Positions 41,996 to 54,649 of a stretch of DNA of 64,000 nt are shown here, piece by piece. The DNA comes from Triangularia verruculosa. Taxonomy: Eukaryota > Ascomycota > Sordariomycetes > Sordariales > Podosporaceae. The notes under the pieces are model-generated. The model was not told where the DNA came from. It did not search any database and saw only the letters and a program-made list of their open reading frames with translations. A program made the translations under genes and the position numbers. Position 1 is the stretch's first letter. Each line of letters begins with the position of its first letter. The stretch lies in contig MU863891.1 of the NCBI GenBank assembly GCA_033296885.1, positions 62,001 through 126,000 on the forward strand, in the 5' to 3' direction.

Positions 41996-44579
41996 CTAGT
42001 CAACAATACCCTCCGGCAGGACCGAAATGTAGTCAATCGGCGCGGGCTCCAAGCCATCAGGAGTCCCCACAATCTTGAGCTCGCTTCCTCTCTTAACCTT
42101 GACACCCTTAAAGGTCTTTCTTGTGGCAGTCTGGCCATCAATGTACGGCGATGGAGCACGTCCAAGCTCATACTCCAAATCACCCTTCCACTTGCCAATC
42201 AACTTCCTGTCAACAAACAACTCCCAAGTCGAGTTGCCAAGAGCCATGTCATAGTAGTTGACAGCCAAGTCATACTTGCCCGATGGGACCTTGAGAGTCG
42301 TCTTGGCAGTGCCAACAGTGCTGTTGGTCTCGGTGACAACGCAGTGGAAACCGCTGGCGGCCTCAAAAGGCGAGACCTTGTAGCTCTTGTACCCCTTCAG
42401 CTCCATGGCCTCAGCCTCGATTCTGTACTTGTGGTTGCCAACACGGCCAAGCTCATCCGGAATGCCGCTCTTGTTGAAGTAGAACTGGTTGACGCTGTCA
42501 CGCCAGACGAGAGAGTGGCCGGCTTGATAGACGAGTCTGAACAGGACGTGCTCATACCGCTCCTTGTCAATACGACCTTTGAGTTTCCGCCACAAGGTGA
42601 CGAATGTCTGCGCGGTGGCGCTACCCCTGTAATGAGCATCGTAAAAGTGCTGAATGACAGTCTTGCCGGACTTGAGCTTCTGGGTGTAGGGCACGTGGTG
42701 GAACCAGAGGAGCAGGTTATCGGGGGTGGTCTCGATGTTCTCATACATGGCGGCGATTTCAGGGGGATACTGGCCAGCGTAGCCAGTACCATTCCACACT
42801 GTGCGGTCCATACCGATGGTGTCGTCATCAGCACGAGTCCACTGACCCCAGGGGTTGCCGTCCTGGGATCCGGGGTTAGGGCCGTAGTGACCGAGGAGGA
42901 TGTCGGTCAGGGTCTGGATGCCGAGATTACCAGAGTAATCCTCATAGGCGGGCCAGGATTGCATCGAGATCTTGTTGATAACATCGTGCACGACCTTGTC
43001 TTGGCCAAAGGTGAGAGTGGTCCACTCCTTGAGGATGCCTTCCGAGGTGAGCTCGGGGTCCCAGGCGAGCTTGCCGTAGGCGTAAAGGTTGGACATGGCG
43101 AGGTGTGAGCCAAGCCAGGTGGAGTTGGTGCCAACGTTAACAACACCGGCGTATCCAGTGAGCTTCTGGCCGAAACGCTTGCCAGCCACGATATCCTTCA
43201 GGGTCGAGGGCTTGCTGTCAGCGCGGAGATCGAAGTCGAGGAGTTCCTTCCACATGGGAGCAAGGTAAACGACGTCTGTGAAGAAACAGGTTAGCATGTT
43301 GGAAGCAAACATGGCAAAGAATGAACGTACGGGCTTGTTGGCCAAGATATTCCTGGGTGATTTGGAGCTCCACGGTGGCGCCAGTCTTGCGAAGGTGAGC
43401 GAACAATGGCGAGACGGGCTCGCGGACTTGGAAATCGATGGGACCGTACTTGATCTGGATGGCTACGTTGTCCTCGAACTTGTTATCAAGGCCATCGAAG
43501 TAATCAGCAGCGGCGTTGGCGCGATCGGCCTTCCAGTCGAGGGTCTGGTTCAAGCTGCGGTGGTCGTAGACGAACGCGCGGAAGAGGATGATGCCACCAT
43601 GGGGCTGAAGAGTGCGCGCAAACAGATTGGCGCCATCAGCAAGGGTGCGGTTGTATGTCATGGGGCCGGGCTGGCCTTCCGAGTTGGCCTTGACGAGGTA
43701 GCCCGCCATGTCAGGGATGCGCTTGTAGAGGGTGTCGGCGATCCCTTGCCACCAGTTGATGACGGTCTTGTCAAGAGGGTCAAAGCTGTCGAGACCGCCG
43801 AGGAGCTGGGGCGCGGCAAAGTTGAGAGAGACACCGAGCTGCACGCCGTACGGGCGGAAGGCATCGGCGATGCGAGCGAGACCGTCCATGTTCTCAGGTG
43901 TCAGGATCGAGGCATTGGCGTTGACGTTATTGGCTACGACGGCATTGATGCCGATGGACGCCAACAAGCGGGCGTACTGCCCGGCACGGGTGAGGTCGTC
44001 GCGAATATATCCGTCCCAGAAGAAGATTGAGTCACCGCCGTAACCGCGCTCGACACTGCCATGAGTACCGCCGTCTTGCATGTTATCCCACTGGTTCACC
44101 CATCGGATAGGCGCGTCGGGGTTGGAGGTGAGAGTGAAGTCGGACACATTGCCTTGGGCGATGACGGAGAGGTAGTGGAAGGCGCCGTACAGGGCTCCAC
44201 GTTCGTTTTGACCGAGAATCAGGACGTTGCCCTTTGACACCTTGAGGTAAAAGCCATCCTCGATGAGATCTGGCAGACCAGCGGCGGCAGAAGGGTTCTT
44301 GTCGACGTATGCGCCGACGGTACCAACAGTGGCACTGGTACCCTTGGACTTCCCAACTGTCAACTTCTTACCAAAGAGACCGTTGATGCCGTCCACCAGT
44401 TCCTTTCCGGCCGTGTGGACGGGGAGTCCTTGGGTGGCGTTGAGGGTGACAACGGCGGATGGCAGCTTCCCGAGATGGTGTGATGCGCTGGGGACGCGAG
44501 CATATCGTAGCCAGGCGTTGAGACCGTCTTCTGCGACGGCAAGGCCGACGGCCGCGAGCCACAACAAACTCCGCATCAT
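41996..44579 (-). CDS. aguA: Secreted alpha-glucuronidase, glycoside hydrolase family 67
   Basis: Removes 4-O-methyl-D-glucuronic acid from xylan-derived oligosaccharides outside the cell. Exon 1 is 44579-43331 and exon 2 is 43275-41996; the 55-nt intron 43330-43276 (donor GTACGT, branch GCTAAC, acceptor TCACAG) gives YLGQQAH-VVYLAPMWKE. The 842-aa length is standard for fungal GH67. A signal peptide covers residues 1-16 (MMRSLLWLAAVGLAVA). The N-terminal Glyco_hydro_67N domain is followed by the barrel with PIRWVNQWDNMQDGGTHGSV, YLVKANSEGQPGP (Glu near residue 300, probable acid) and GPIDFQVREP (Asp and Glu near 385-395, probable base pair). The C-terminal domain starts near residue 460. A TATA-like TATAAG lies at 44658-44653, and a GGCTAG hexamer (XlnR-type GGCTAR) at 45299-45294 is a possible xylanolytic control site. 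Confidence 0.95.
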
Positions 44580-44652
44580 GAATGACTGAACGGTGTCGAC
44601 TGAGGTGCGTGAAACCTCTCTCCCAACCGCGGCATCATCTTCATTTTGACGT

Positions 44653-44658
44653 CTTATA
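44653..44658 (-). promoter_or_regulatory. TATA-like box of the alpha-glucuronidase gene
   Basis: TATAAG on the minus strand, about 75 nt upstream of the start codon at 44579. Confidence 0.4.
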
Positions 44659-45406
44659 CTCGAGCTCCCGATGGAGCAACGATTATCGAGCGTAGCATCG
44701 GCCCTGGCTGCAATTCTCCAAATCAATTTATCCAGACATCCACTTGCTCGGATCTCCCCCATCTTCCCCATCTCCCCCTCTTGCCAAGATGCAACGTCGT
44801 CCAGGGGTCAGTTTCCACCATTCACGGACCGTCATTGGTCTCTGCTGCCGTCCTGCCTAGCATGTCCACTTTGTTCAACGGCTGGTCCCCACGATACGAC
44901 CAAATCTAGACTAATTCGACCGTTAACATTCCTGGGTGCTATTCAGCCTGTTGTCGGCGAGCTCAACATTGCCGGCTCGGCAGCGTGATGGCCTCGCGCC
45001 AATTCCGTAACATCATGAAGTGGGATGGAGCCCCTCGTGCCGAACTCACCACCTGGGCAATATAGCCAAGCCCAGCTCGCGAGGCAGGTACAGCTGCATG
45101 GCAAGTATCGAATGGCTTTTTGGGTCGTGGTATTCTTGGGCCGTGTCTGCCCTGTCGCCATGAACTTCGCTGGGTCGCTTGGTAGGCGTTTGCACCGACC
45201 AGACAATGGCCGGAATTGTCGGGACGGCTTCCAGCATCTCCACCGTAGGAGAGTTAAGTCGTGTACTGTATGTGAACCTTTGTGGCCCTTCAGCTAGCCG
45301 TTGGGTACCCAATTAGAAGCTTGCGGTGATCTGGGGAGAAGTGTGGAGTTGCCGAACTGACGTCATCTTGTGTGGGAGAGCGAATGCCGTGGGATAGTGT
45401 CGTGGA
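44659..45406. other. Upstream region of aguA
   Basis: No gene recognised. Normal base composition up to the boundary of the transposon block at 45407. Confidence 0.5.
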
Positions 45407-45414
45407 TATCCAAA

Positions 45415-45457
45415 GGGACACTTTAGGGGTGCACCCCCCAGATCTTAGGGGTGCACC
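45415..45457 (+). repeat. Left terminal inverted repeat of the outer element
   Basis: Begins GGGACACTTTAGGGGTGCAC and contains a second internal AGGGGTGCACC copy after CAGATCTT. Partner at 58427-58469. Confidence 0.8.
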
Positions 45458-46771
45458 TAGCCCACTTTTATATAGGGATTTCGGTTATAATAGATATCGC
45501 CATCAACCAATAACCACTAACACCACTACTTTAAAGCTATATTAATTATTAAAAAATTAAACTTATACTTAAATCCTATATAATTTTATATATAAATATA
45601 TATTATTATATTAAAATTAATATATCAGATTTTTCTAACGCTTTAAATTAATACTTAACTATACCCCGAAGATAATTAAATCCTATACTTAATACTTACC
45701 TATAATTAATATTACTTATACTTTAATTAACTTATTATTCCTGAAATAACAGAAAATAACGAATTCGTCGTTTTCTATTATTTTCCTATATAATTAGGAT
45801 TTTTTTAATTAATTAAAACCGTTATTATTTTAATTATTAATTTAATTATATAACTATTATAAAAAGTTTTAACAGATAATTAAAAATAATTTTATATAAT
45901 TATTTAATTATTAATTTATTTTTTATTTTTCTTCTACTTTCCTTTTTTTATTACTTTATTACTTTAAGTTTTTAAAATTATTAATAATTTTACTATTTTC
46001 TTTTTTACCGGGCCCTTTAAATTTATATAAAAAGAGGTAAACGGTATTAAAACGAATAATCTTAAAAGGGTTTTATTAAATATAGATTAATATAAAAAGT
46101 TTAAGTCCTCCAATTTTTTTAACGATATTAATATCGCTATTTTCAGAGTAATAACCCGGGGCTCTTTTAATTTCGGAGTAATATATTTTTATTTAGAAAA
46201 GTTTTACTATATAAAAGATTCAAAACGAAGAGCGTTATTTTTAAAAACTTTTAACTTTTTTCTTTTAATTATTTTTTTTATAATTTTTATAATTATTTTC
46301 TTAATAATCTTTTTAATTACCTTCTTTATAAATTTCCTTTTGACTTTTTTTTCGGCCTTTATTAAATTAAAGTATTAAGGACCTTTATACTTTTAAATAT
46401 TATAACTTTATTATTTCTTAATTAACTTTAAAGATTAATGTTAAAATAGGTCCCTGTGAGGCCTAATTTACAGTGGACTGGCAGCTGTAATACTACGTGG
46501 TTATAGGTGTGAAGGATTGGAGGATTCGGCCCAGTCTTTGCCCGAAGAGCTTACCCGTCACCGAGCACTTACCCGGCACCTGCGCACGGGCCCCACTCAG
46601 TGCCATAAGCCACTTCAAAAGCTTGCATCGGGCCAACCAGTGGGCCAAAATAGCTATAACTTTATAATTAAGCTTATAAGGTCTATATACACTACTGGTT
46701 AAAAGGGCTAAGCGTTAGGCCTACGATGACCCGCACTTTGGCCAAGAAGGGGGCGGTTTGAGTGAAGATTT
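45458..46771. other. RIP-degraded left arm and unassigned repeat sequence
   Basis: 45,530-46,440 is almost only A and T with frequent TTAATTAA-like words and no coding capacity. 46,445-46,771 has normal composition and lies between the arm and an LTR; it probably belongs to another repeat but carries no recognisable domain. Confidence 0.6.
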
Positions 46772-47395
46772 TGTTAACGTATGGCACATAATAGGTGCCG
46801 GGTAAGACCCAGGTGTTGAAGAGCCGAGTAGGTCTTCTAACTTCTTCCCCAGAGACCTACTCGGGAGACATGCTCCTCAGGCCAAGCCTAACCTTGGCAC
46901 TATACTATTATAGGTCTAGCGTAACCTAAGACCTACCAAAGGGCTCGGCTCCCAAGGATTTGTCAGCTATCGAAGGGAATCGAAGCCCGTAGAACTAAGC
47001 TATACCCTCTATAGCTTAGTAGTCCCACAGGGCACCCTGCTACCCTATAGGGGCCCAGTGCCCTGTAGAACCTGCTGGAAGACCAGCACACTTGTATAAG
47101 TAGACCTCTCCTCTCCTCTCAATCCTGTATGTAGAAAGCAAGCAAGTCAAGCAATAGAGCACAAGTCAACAATATACATGCACTCAAAGCCTCTGTATTA
47201 GACTAAGTACAAGCACTCAAAGCCTCTATACTGTGACGTCTTGCCCACTGTAATAACAGTGGTCTTGCTTCCTTCAGCACTGCTGTCGTACCCCTCTCTT
47301 TCTTCCGCTTCCGCTACGCACTGCTACAGCGCATAGTTCACTGTAGCTCCCCTGTAGGCACTGTATTACAGGCCTATAGGGCAACGCAGCAAACA
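46772..47395 (+). mobile_element. Isolated copia-type LTR, 624 bp
   Basis: Begins TGTTAACGTATGGCACATAA and ends CGCAGCAAACA, the same termini as the 491-bp LTRs of the intact copia element, but with an extra block (about 46,830-46,955) absent from those. The extra block is shared with the inverted solo LTR at 54650-55217. The five bases on each side (GATTT, ATAAG) do not match, so it is not a clean solo insertion. Confidence 0.7.
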
Positions 47396-47973
47396 ATAAG
47401 GATAAAAGCGAGTTCTATATATAAGAAACAGTTTACTTAAGGTATCTAATCTCGCTAAGAGAAATATAAATAGAACTAGGGAAGATCGTAGTAGTTAAGG
47501 ACTAGCTGAAACTATAAGTAAAAACGGCCGAACGATTAAAAACTAAAGTTCGAGAGTTTTTAGGATTTACGAATTTCTATTAAATATTTATACGGAACTA
47601 TAATGCTATAGCGAAACTACTAAATAATTTAACTAAAAAAAACGCCGAATTTAAGTAGGGAAAGGAATAAAAAAAGGCTTTTTAAACTATTAAAAACGCT
47701 ATTATAGTAGACCCGGTACTTAAACTCCCCGACCTAGAATAACCTTTCGAGGTCGAGATAGATATTTCCGATTACGTTATTGGGGGGTAGCTAGGATAAC
47801 GAAACGAGGATAGGAAATTATACCCAGTAGTATTGTTTTCGAAGAAGTTAAAAGGACTACGTAAAAATTACTTTATTTATAATAAAAAGTTACTTACTAT
47901 TATTAAGGTATTCGAAAAGTAAAGACTATACTTTAGTAATATTAACTATAAGGTTTAGGTTTATACTAATTAT
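47396..47973 (+). pseudogene. Ty3/gypsy pol relic: end of reverse transcriptase to RNase H
   Basis: With scattered stops, this reads as the RT/RNase H junction of a gypsy polyprotein: VREFLGFTNFY, AIAKLLNNLTKKNAEFK, the EIDISDYVIGG start of RNase H, YPVVLFSKKL and YNKKLLTIIK. It ends inside the VYTNYKNL motif, which continues at 53948 beyond the copia insertion. The upstream gag, protease and catalytic RT parts are missing. Confidence 0.8.
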
Positions 47974-48464
47974 TGTTAACGTGTGGCACATAATAGGTGC
48001 CAAGTAGGACCTAGGTGTTGAAGTGCCGAGGGATTTGTCAGCAATGGAAGGATATCGAAGCCTATAGAACTAAGCTATACCTCCTATAGCTTAGTTGCTC
48101 CACAGAGTATCCCGCCACCTTACAGGGGCCCAGTGCCCCGTAGAACATGCTGGAAGACCAGCATACCTATATAAGTAGACCTCTCCTCTCCTCTCAATCC
48201 TATATAAAACAAGCAAGCACAAGCAAGAGAATACAAGTCAATAATATACATGCACTAAAAGCCTCTGTATTAAACTAAGTACAAGCACTCAAAGCCTCTA
48301 TACTGTAACGTCTTGCCCACTGTAATAACAGTGGCCTTACTTCCTTCAGCACTGCTATCGTACCCCCTTTCTTCCGCTTCCGCTACGCACTACTACAGCG
48401 CATAGTTCACTGTAACTCCCCTATAGGCTCTGTATTACAGACCTATAGGGCAACGCAGCAAACA
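47974..48464 (+). repeat. 5' LTR of the copia element
   Basis: 491 bp, TGTTAACGTG...CAGCAAACA. Nearly identical to the 3' LTR, differing mainly by transitions. Confidence 0.9.
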
Positions 48465-48684
48465 GGTTATAAGCCCGGGTAACTAAACGGCCCGGAAGCC
48501 GACCTACGGAACCTCGACTACACTACCTACCGCTGGCAGCTCGCAGGTACTGTACTACAGCACCTACCCACCACCGATTAGCGCCTCCTATGCTCCGATC
48601 GACGACTTGTAGCACTGAACTTCAGGCTACTACTCACTGGAATAGTGCTATACTGCAAGCTATTCCACTGCAACCTTTCCAACC

Positions 48685-51600
48685 ATGGTTGAACACGTTA
48701 ACCAACCTATGGACCACTCGGCCAGCGCTACTTCAGCGCCCCCAAGCCCAAGCCTACAGGGCTTACAGGCTCAAATCAATACCCTCGAGAACCGGCTCCA
48801 GCAGGTAATTACACTACTCGAACGCAACCTAATGGCTAAACAACAACAGCAGCCGCAGCCACCTCCTCAACCCCCTGCGCCTACCCCCGAGCCCTCTACT
48901 TCTACAGGGCTCTCAGGGCACTCGGCGATGGACTTTAGCGCTCTCACAACGAAGAAGCTAGCTAAACAGTCCCTACACCTCGCTGAAAAACAGCGCCTAT
49001 CAGGGCCTGAAAACTACCAACAGTAGTACCAGGCTATATCGATTCAGTTCAGGGCACTACAAATCCCTGACTTTCTGGAGGACCCAGACCGGATCAGTGG
49101 CCTACTCACTAATCCACAGAAGGCTACCTTACTATTAACCCTCCGAAATACACTGAAAGAGGGACCACTTTCCACCATAGCCTTCGATACCGACCCCGCC
49201 GTGGCCTATAAACGCCTGAGAGTACAGTACGCTCCCACCCAGCCAGTACTCCGAGACTCCCTCTATAGGGAATACCACTACTTACGATTCGACGGATCCA
49301 CCACTATAGTGGATTTCAACGCCAAATTCAACACCCTCGCAGCCCGGCTAAGCGCCCTAGGCGTCAAAATAGCTGAGATTAATCAAATCAACCACTATTT
49401 CAACATACTAGAAGGCCACTTCTCCCAGTAGGCAGAGCGCTACAGAGGCCTACTACAGCAAGAGCAGTGGCTCTACAATACAGAAGGCAAGCCTACAAAG
49501 CTAAGCCTACTGTACTTCCAAAAGGACCTACTAGCCGAGACTCACAATACGGCTTCAACCACCTCACAGCGGCTCTCAGCACTACAAGCTAATTACAAGC
49601 GCAACCGTAGGCCTAACTATAGGCCTAGCAATAGCAACCGCAACTCTCAGACTTCCACCGAGGAAGACCAGAGCCCTAAATCCTCAAACCAACCCACTAG
49701 CCAGCTCACTAAACTAAAGGGCAAACGGCGAGGGCAACAAGGCCAAAGGCCTAAGAAGGAACTCCGGGAAGAGGCCTTCAGCATTGAAGATGTGGAAAAG
49801 CCCACTAAAACCTCAGCCACCAACGAAGCCTTCACTATAGGCTACAACCTCGAGTCAGGCACCTACAACCTCAAGTCAGGCACCTACAACCTCGAGTCAG
49901 GCACCATATTCAACAGCAACACTGCTGAAGAATACAGCGATCCAGAGCCTCCCACTAAGAGCTCTGATTTCACCCACTACAGCCACAAACCCTCCAACCA
50001 ATGGCTCTTCGATACAGGGTCTACAGTGCATATCTGCAACAACAAAGCCCTATTCTCAGACCTACAGCTCTCTTCCTCACTAGGAACCGTAGGTACAGGT
50101 AATAGCCCTATTAAGCCACAGGGCATAGGCACTGTAAAAGTTGAATTCCTCACTGGATTCAAGGACAATAGCACAGCAGTCTACAGCTCTATCACCCTTC
50201 AAAAGACCCTCTATATTCCAGGCTTTCCACTGAATATAGTAAGTAGCTATAGGCTCTATGCCTCAGGTAGCACAATATTAAGAGAAAAGCTATATACAGC
50301 CTCTCGGAAGCTATTAGCACTGCTAAACTTCCAGAAAAATGGCTTCTTCTTCACCACCAAAGGCGTAAATAACGCTAAAACTACCTCCCACCAACCACTA
50401 GCCTATAGGTCTACGTAGCACTACTATACCACTGATGACAGTAATACTAAGGCTCAAGTAACTCCTAAACCCCTAAATAGTAGGTCTACCCCTAAACCCC
50501 TAAATAATAGGTCTACCCCTAAACCCTTAAATACCCCTGGAAACTCGGAATCTCCAGAAGGGGTATTACAGCCTCTAATGGCTCCCACACTTACCACTGC
50601 GCTAAAGAGACCCTCTGAAGCACTAATCCAGACCGCCCAGCTCTAGCACGTCAGACTAGGGCATATCGGCCTAGACCTTCTGAAAAAGACTGCCTTAATT
50701 TCCAAAGGTATACCCAACTTCCAGAAGATACGCCCTAAAAACTTAGCCTGCAGAAGCTGTAATACAGCAAATATACTGCGGAAGCCTTCTAAACGGCCTA
50801 TAACCGATCCACCATTAGCCTTAGGTCGACTAGAGGGGGATATATTTATTATCCGCCCTACGCCATTAAATAATAGGCCTTACGGTCTTATTCTAATAGA
50901 TCGGAAGACTCGCTTCAGGATAATAAGGCTACTAAAATCCAAAGACGAAGCTACTACAGAGGCTCGGTCCGCTATAAAAGCCTTATACAATACCTACAAG
51001 CGGTACCCAGCCCAGTTTCACTACAACGGGGGTAAGGAAATTAAAGCCTTACTGCCCTACCTCGCTGAAAAAGGTATTACCTTCAGTAAATCAAGTCCCT
51101 ACGCCCACCACCAAAACGGCCTAGCAGAACGGTCAATACGGGTAGTCTTAGACCGCCTTAGGGCTACCCTTATAGCCTCTAAGCTTCCTCCAACTCTCTA
51201 ATGCTATACCATAGGCTCTATAGTGGAATTGATCAACCGCACTACAAATTCCACTCGGGAGCTCACCCCCTACCAGCTCTTCCTTGACGAATTAGTGCCC
51301 TCTCAAGCACCACACATCCCTAACCTTCAACACTACAGGGCTATTAGCACTAAAGTTACAGTACTTATACCCCCTAAGAAGCGACCTACAGGGCAGAAAC
51401 TGCTACCTAGAGACACTAAAGGACGGCTACTAGCAGTCCTAGGTCACCAAACCTACCTAGTGTAGCTCGGCCAACGGCAGGTAATCCAAACTCCCTTCGT
51501 CAAATTCTACGAGGACTTCAAGCCTCACCTACAAGGCCTTCGGAGCCCTACAAGCACCCTACAGCTCCCTGAAACTAAAGAGACTAAAGAGCCCACAGCA

Positions 51601-53418
51601 CCTTCTACAAAGGAAGAACTATCCCCTACACCCGCGGCACCTTCCAGGCCTACCAGCATCGAAATCCACCTACCACAGGCTTCCAAAAAGCAAAAGGAAG
51701 AATACCAAGTAGTAGATAACAACGCCATAGATACCACTGAATTAATAAGCTACTTAATTACCAATACTACTGCTGCAGTAGCCTACAGTACTACAAGTAA
51801 CGCCTCAGAGCCCAATACCTTCAAGCAGGCTCTAAAGCACCCACTAAAAGAACACTAGCTAAAGGCCACCTTCAGTAAACTACAGCAGCTACTAGCCACC
51901 AAGACCTTCTACTTCGTCAAGCGCTCGAGGGCATTTAAGCACCCTATTACCAGCCGCTGGGTTTTCAAGGAAAAAAAGGACTCTCAGGGCCGAACTACTA
52001 AGTTCAAAGCCCGGCTAGTAGTAAAAGGCTTTCAACAGGTCCCTAAAACCGATTTCTCAGAGACCTTTGCCACTACTGCAACACCACCTACCTGGAGGGT
52101 AATACTAGCTATTACAGCTATAGAGGACCTTAAAGTCGAACAAATCGATTTTATAAGAGCCTTTTTAAACTCCGGCGTAGATTTTAATATATATATTGAA
52201 ATCCCTAAAAGCCTATACGAATTCAGCCTCAGCAGTAAAGCCGCTATTACACTACTAAAACAACACAGTTAGGATCCTTCCGAAGATCAAGTCATACTAC
52301 TAAAGAAGTCCCTATACAGCCTAAAGCAAGCCCCCTATCTTTAGCAACAGCAAGTAGCTGGCCTAATCAAGAGCCTAGGCTTCCAGCCTTTAATCTCTAA
52401 TTCGGCTACCTACTATAACACAAAGGACAGCATCTTCATCATCAACCACGTAGATAACTATCTCCTAATAGGGCCCTCTATCCAGAAGATCCAAGCTTTA
52501 AAGCAAGGCCTAGCCAAGGCCTACGATATTGAAGATCTAGGCCCGGCCAAGCTCTTCTTAGGTATTCAAATTGAACGGGACAGGCCCAAACGCCGGCTAT
52601 AGCTTCACCAAGGAGCCTACATTACAAAGGCTATTTAGCACTTTGGCCTCAGCACCCACGGGCCCGTAATACCGCTCTCTCCAGGGCTCACTAATCCTAA
52701 AACACCATCACCACCACTAAATAAGGCAGACCAGAAGCTATACCAACGCCTTATAGGCACTACCACTTACGCTATAACCCAAACTAGGGTTAATATAGCG
52801 CACTCTATCCAGTAGCTCTCACGGCACCTACAACAGCCTACAATAGCCCACCTAAAGGCAGCTAAGAAGCTCCTAAGCTACCTATACGGCACTGCCTAAC
52901 ACGCCATTACCTACGGTGCCTCAAAGGCCACACAGCCTATAGGGTATACTAATAGTGACTTTACAGGCTGCAAGACTACTGCCCGCTTAACCTATAGCTA
53001 CGTATTCCTCATCAATAGAGGTCCAGTAAGCTGGAAATCCAAGCGAGCCTCAACAGTGGCCTACAGCACCCTCGAAGCTGAATATACGGCACTTATAGAA
53101 GGCAACCGAGAGGCACTGTAGCTACGAGGCCTATTCAGTAAGATACAGCGCCCACTCCAGAAACCTACTCCCCTGAAATCAGACAACCAAGGTGCTATTG
53201 AGACTGCCTACAACTCCAAGCACCACAGCCGAACCAAGCACACCCTCTTAAAATTCCAAGGCGTAAAAGAGAGTGTTTCAGCAGGCAACATCACTATATC
53301 CTTCGTACCTACAGAGGATATAGCTACTGACGGATTAACAAAGGCCCTAACAGCCCCTAAGTTCCAGCGCTTCTTACAACTACTGAACTATTCCAAGCCC
53401 TACAGTACAATACTGTAG
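48685..53418 (+). pseudogene. Copia gag-pol polyprotein interrupted by TAG stops
   Basis: From ATG 48685 one frame can be followed almost to the 3' LTR, with stops that are all TAG where I could read them (for example 49024, 49429, 50416, 50644, 51199, 51463, 51856). Gag comes first, with a Gln/Pro-rich helix and a triple YNLESGT repeat near 49840-49905. The protease site WLFDTGST is at about 50004-50025. The integrase zinc region (HVRLGHIGL...CRSCN) is near 50650-50760, followed by the core with SPYAHHQNGLAERSIRVV. RT starts at WVFKEKKDSQG (51958) and its YVDD box reads HVDN. RNase H ends before 53290. The TAGs replace Gln or Trp codons, as CpA-to-TpA RIP would do. Confidence 0.88.
50455..50540 (+). 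repeat. 27-bp tandem repeat inside the copia element
   Basis: Two and a half copies of a unit starting CCTAAACCCCTAAATA and ending GGTCTACC, between protease and integrase regions. Confidence 0.75.
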
Positions 53419-53456
53419 AGGAGGCTCAGTGGCACCTATATAAGCCACAGAGGGGG

Positions 53457-53947
53457 TATTAACGTGTGGCACATAATAGGTGCCAAGTAGGACCTAGGTA
53501 TTGAAGTACCGAGGGATTTGTCAGCAATGGAAGGATATCGAAGCCTATAGAACTAAGCTATACCTCCTATAGCTTAGTTGCTCCACAGAGTATCCCGCCA
53601 CCTTACAGGGGCCCAGTGCCCCGTAGAACATGCTGGAAGACCAGCATACCTGTATAAGTAGACCTCTCCTCTCCTCTCAATCCTGTATGAAGCAAGCAAG
53701 CACAAGCAAGAGAATACAAGTCAATAATATACATGCACTAAAAGCCTCTGTATTAGACTAAGTACAAGCACTCAAAGCCTCTGTACTGTGACGTCTTGCC
53801 CACTGTAATAACAGTGGCCTTGCTTCCTTCAGCACTGCTGTCGTACCCCCTTTCTTCCGCTTCCGCTACGCACTGCTACAGCGCATAGTTTACTGTAGCT
53901 CCCCTGTAGGCTCTGTATTACAGACCTATAGGGCAACGCAGCAAACA
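53457..53947 (+). repeat. 3' LTR of the copia element
   Basis: 491 bp, starting TATTAACGTG (TG changed to TA) and ending CAGCAAACA, followed by the ATTAT duplication. Confidence 0.9.
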
Positions 53948-54649
53948 ATTATAAAAACCTAAAGTACTTTACTACTATTAAAGTCCTTAACGCTAAATAA
54001 AGCCGATAATTAGAATTCTTATCCGAATTTAATTTTTAAATCTATTATAAGAAAAGATCTAAAAATATAAAAACGGACGCTCTAAGTAAAAGGGCAGACT
54101 ACTATAAAAAGAAAGTAAAAAAGGAATTACTACCCTTATTATAAGAAATAATAAAAGGTATACTTCGGTACCTGCTTTAGTAGTAGGCTAAGTATTACGT
54201 AGTATATTGAGAAGAATCTACTACTTATAAATACCAAGGTAATATCGACGGTAACGATTAAAAACGATAGGTTAAGTTAGAACTATTAGGAATTTAAAGG
54301 ACGATTATTACCGACTTTAGTATAATAATAGGGCCTATGTCGACCTAGAATAATAGAAGATACTAATTTAAGAGATTTACGAATCGAAGTTTAGGGGATA
54401 TATAGGAGTAGTTAAAACGATAGAAAAAATTAAATAATATTTTAATTAGTTAAAAATAAAAAAGGATATAGAAAAGACGTTATAGGAGTATAACTTTTAT
54501 AAAAGAATAAAAGTAGAAAGATATAAACTATATAGATTCTTAGAGTTATTACCGGTAGTAAAGTAATTGTAGAGTTCGATATCGATAAACTTTATTACTA
54601 AATTATTAAAATCTAAAGATATAACTACGGGCGTTAAATATAATAATAT
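53948..54649 (+). pseudogene. Ty3/gypsy pol relic: RNase H end to integrase start
   Basis: Continues the frame broken at 47973: YKNLKYF, LNARQSRQLEFLSEFNF, then KTDALSKRADYY (the RNase H end) and linker toward integrase. Many stops, AT-rich. Confidence 0.75.

Larger units (their letters stand above)
47974..53947 (+). mobile_element. Full-length Ty1/copia LTR retrotransposon, RIP-inactivated
   Basis: 5,974 bp with 491-bp LTRs (47974-48464 and 53457-53947) and the target duplication ATTAT on both sides (47969-47973 and 53948-53952). A putative primer-binding site follows the 5' LTR (GGTTATAAGCCCGG) and a polypurine tract (AGAGGGGG) precedes the 3' LTR. The order protease, integrase, RT, RNase H is that of copia elements. 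It sits in the RNase H region of an older gypsy relic. Confidence 0.95.

Noticed and set aside
41864..43108. 414-codon plus-strand frame opposite aguA exon 2
   Set aside because: Antisense shadow; the minus-strand GH67 reading is continuous and conserved.
43278..44030. 250-codon plus-strand frame opposite aguA
   Set aside because: Antisense shadow of the GH67 exon 1; no motif.
46980..47000. tRNA-like B-box in the LTR sequence
   Set aside because: CTTCGATTCCC resembles a B-box but there is no A-box, no cloverleaf and no acceptor stem.
48685..53418. Recoded UAG codons in the copia element
   Set aside because: Attractive because all stops read TAG, but RIP explains both Gln-to-TAG and Trp-to-TAG, the RT box has also changed, and host genes use TAG as a normal stop (for example aguA and the mtTFB-like gene).
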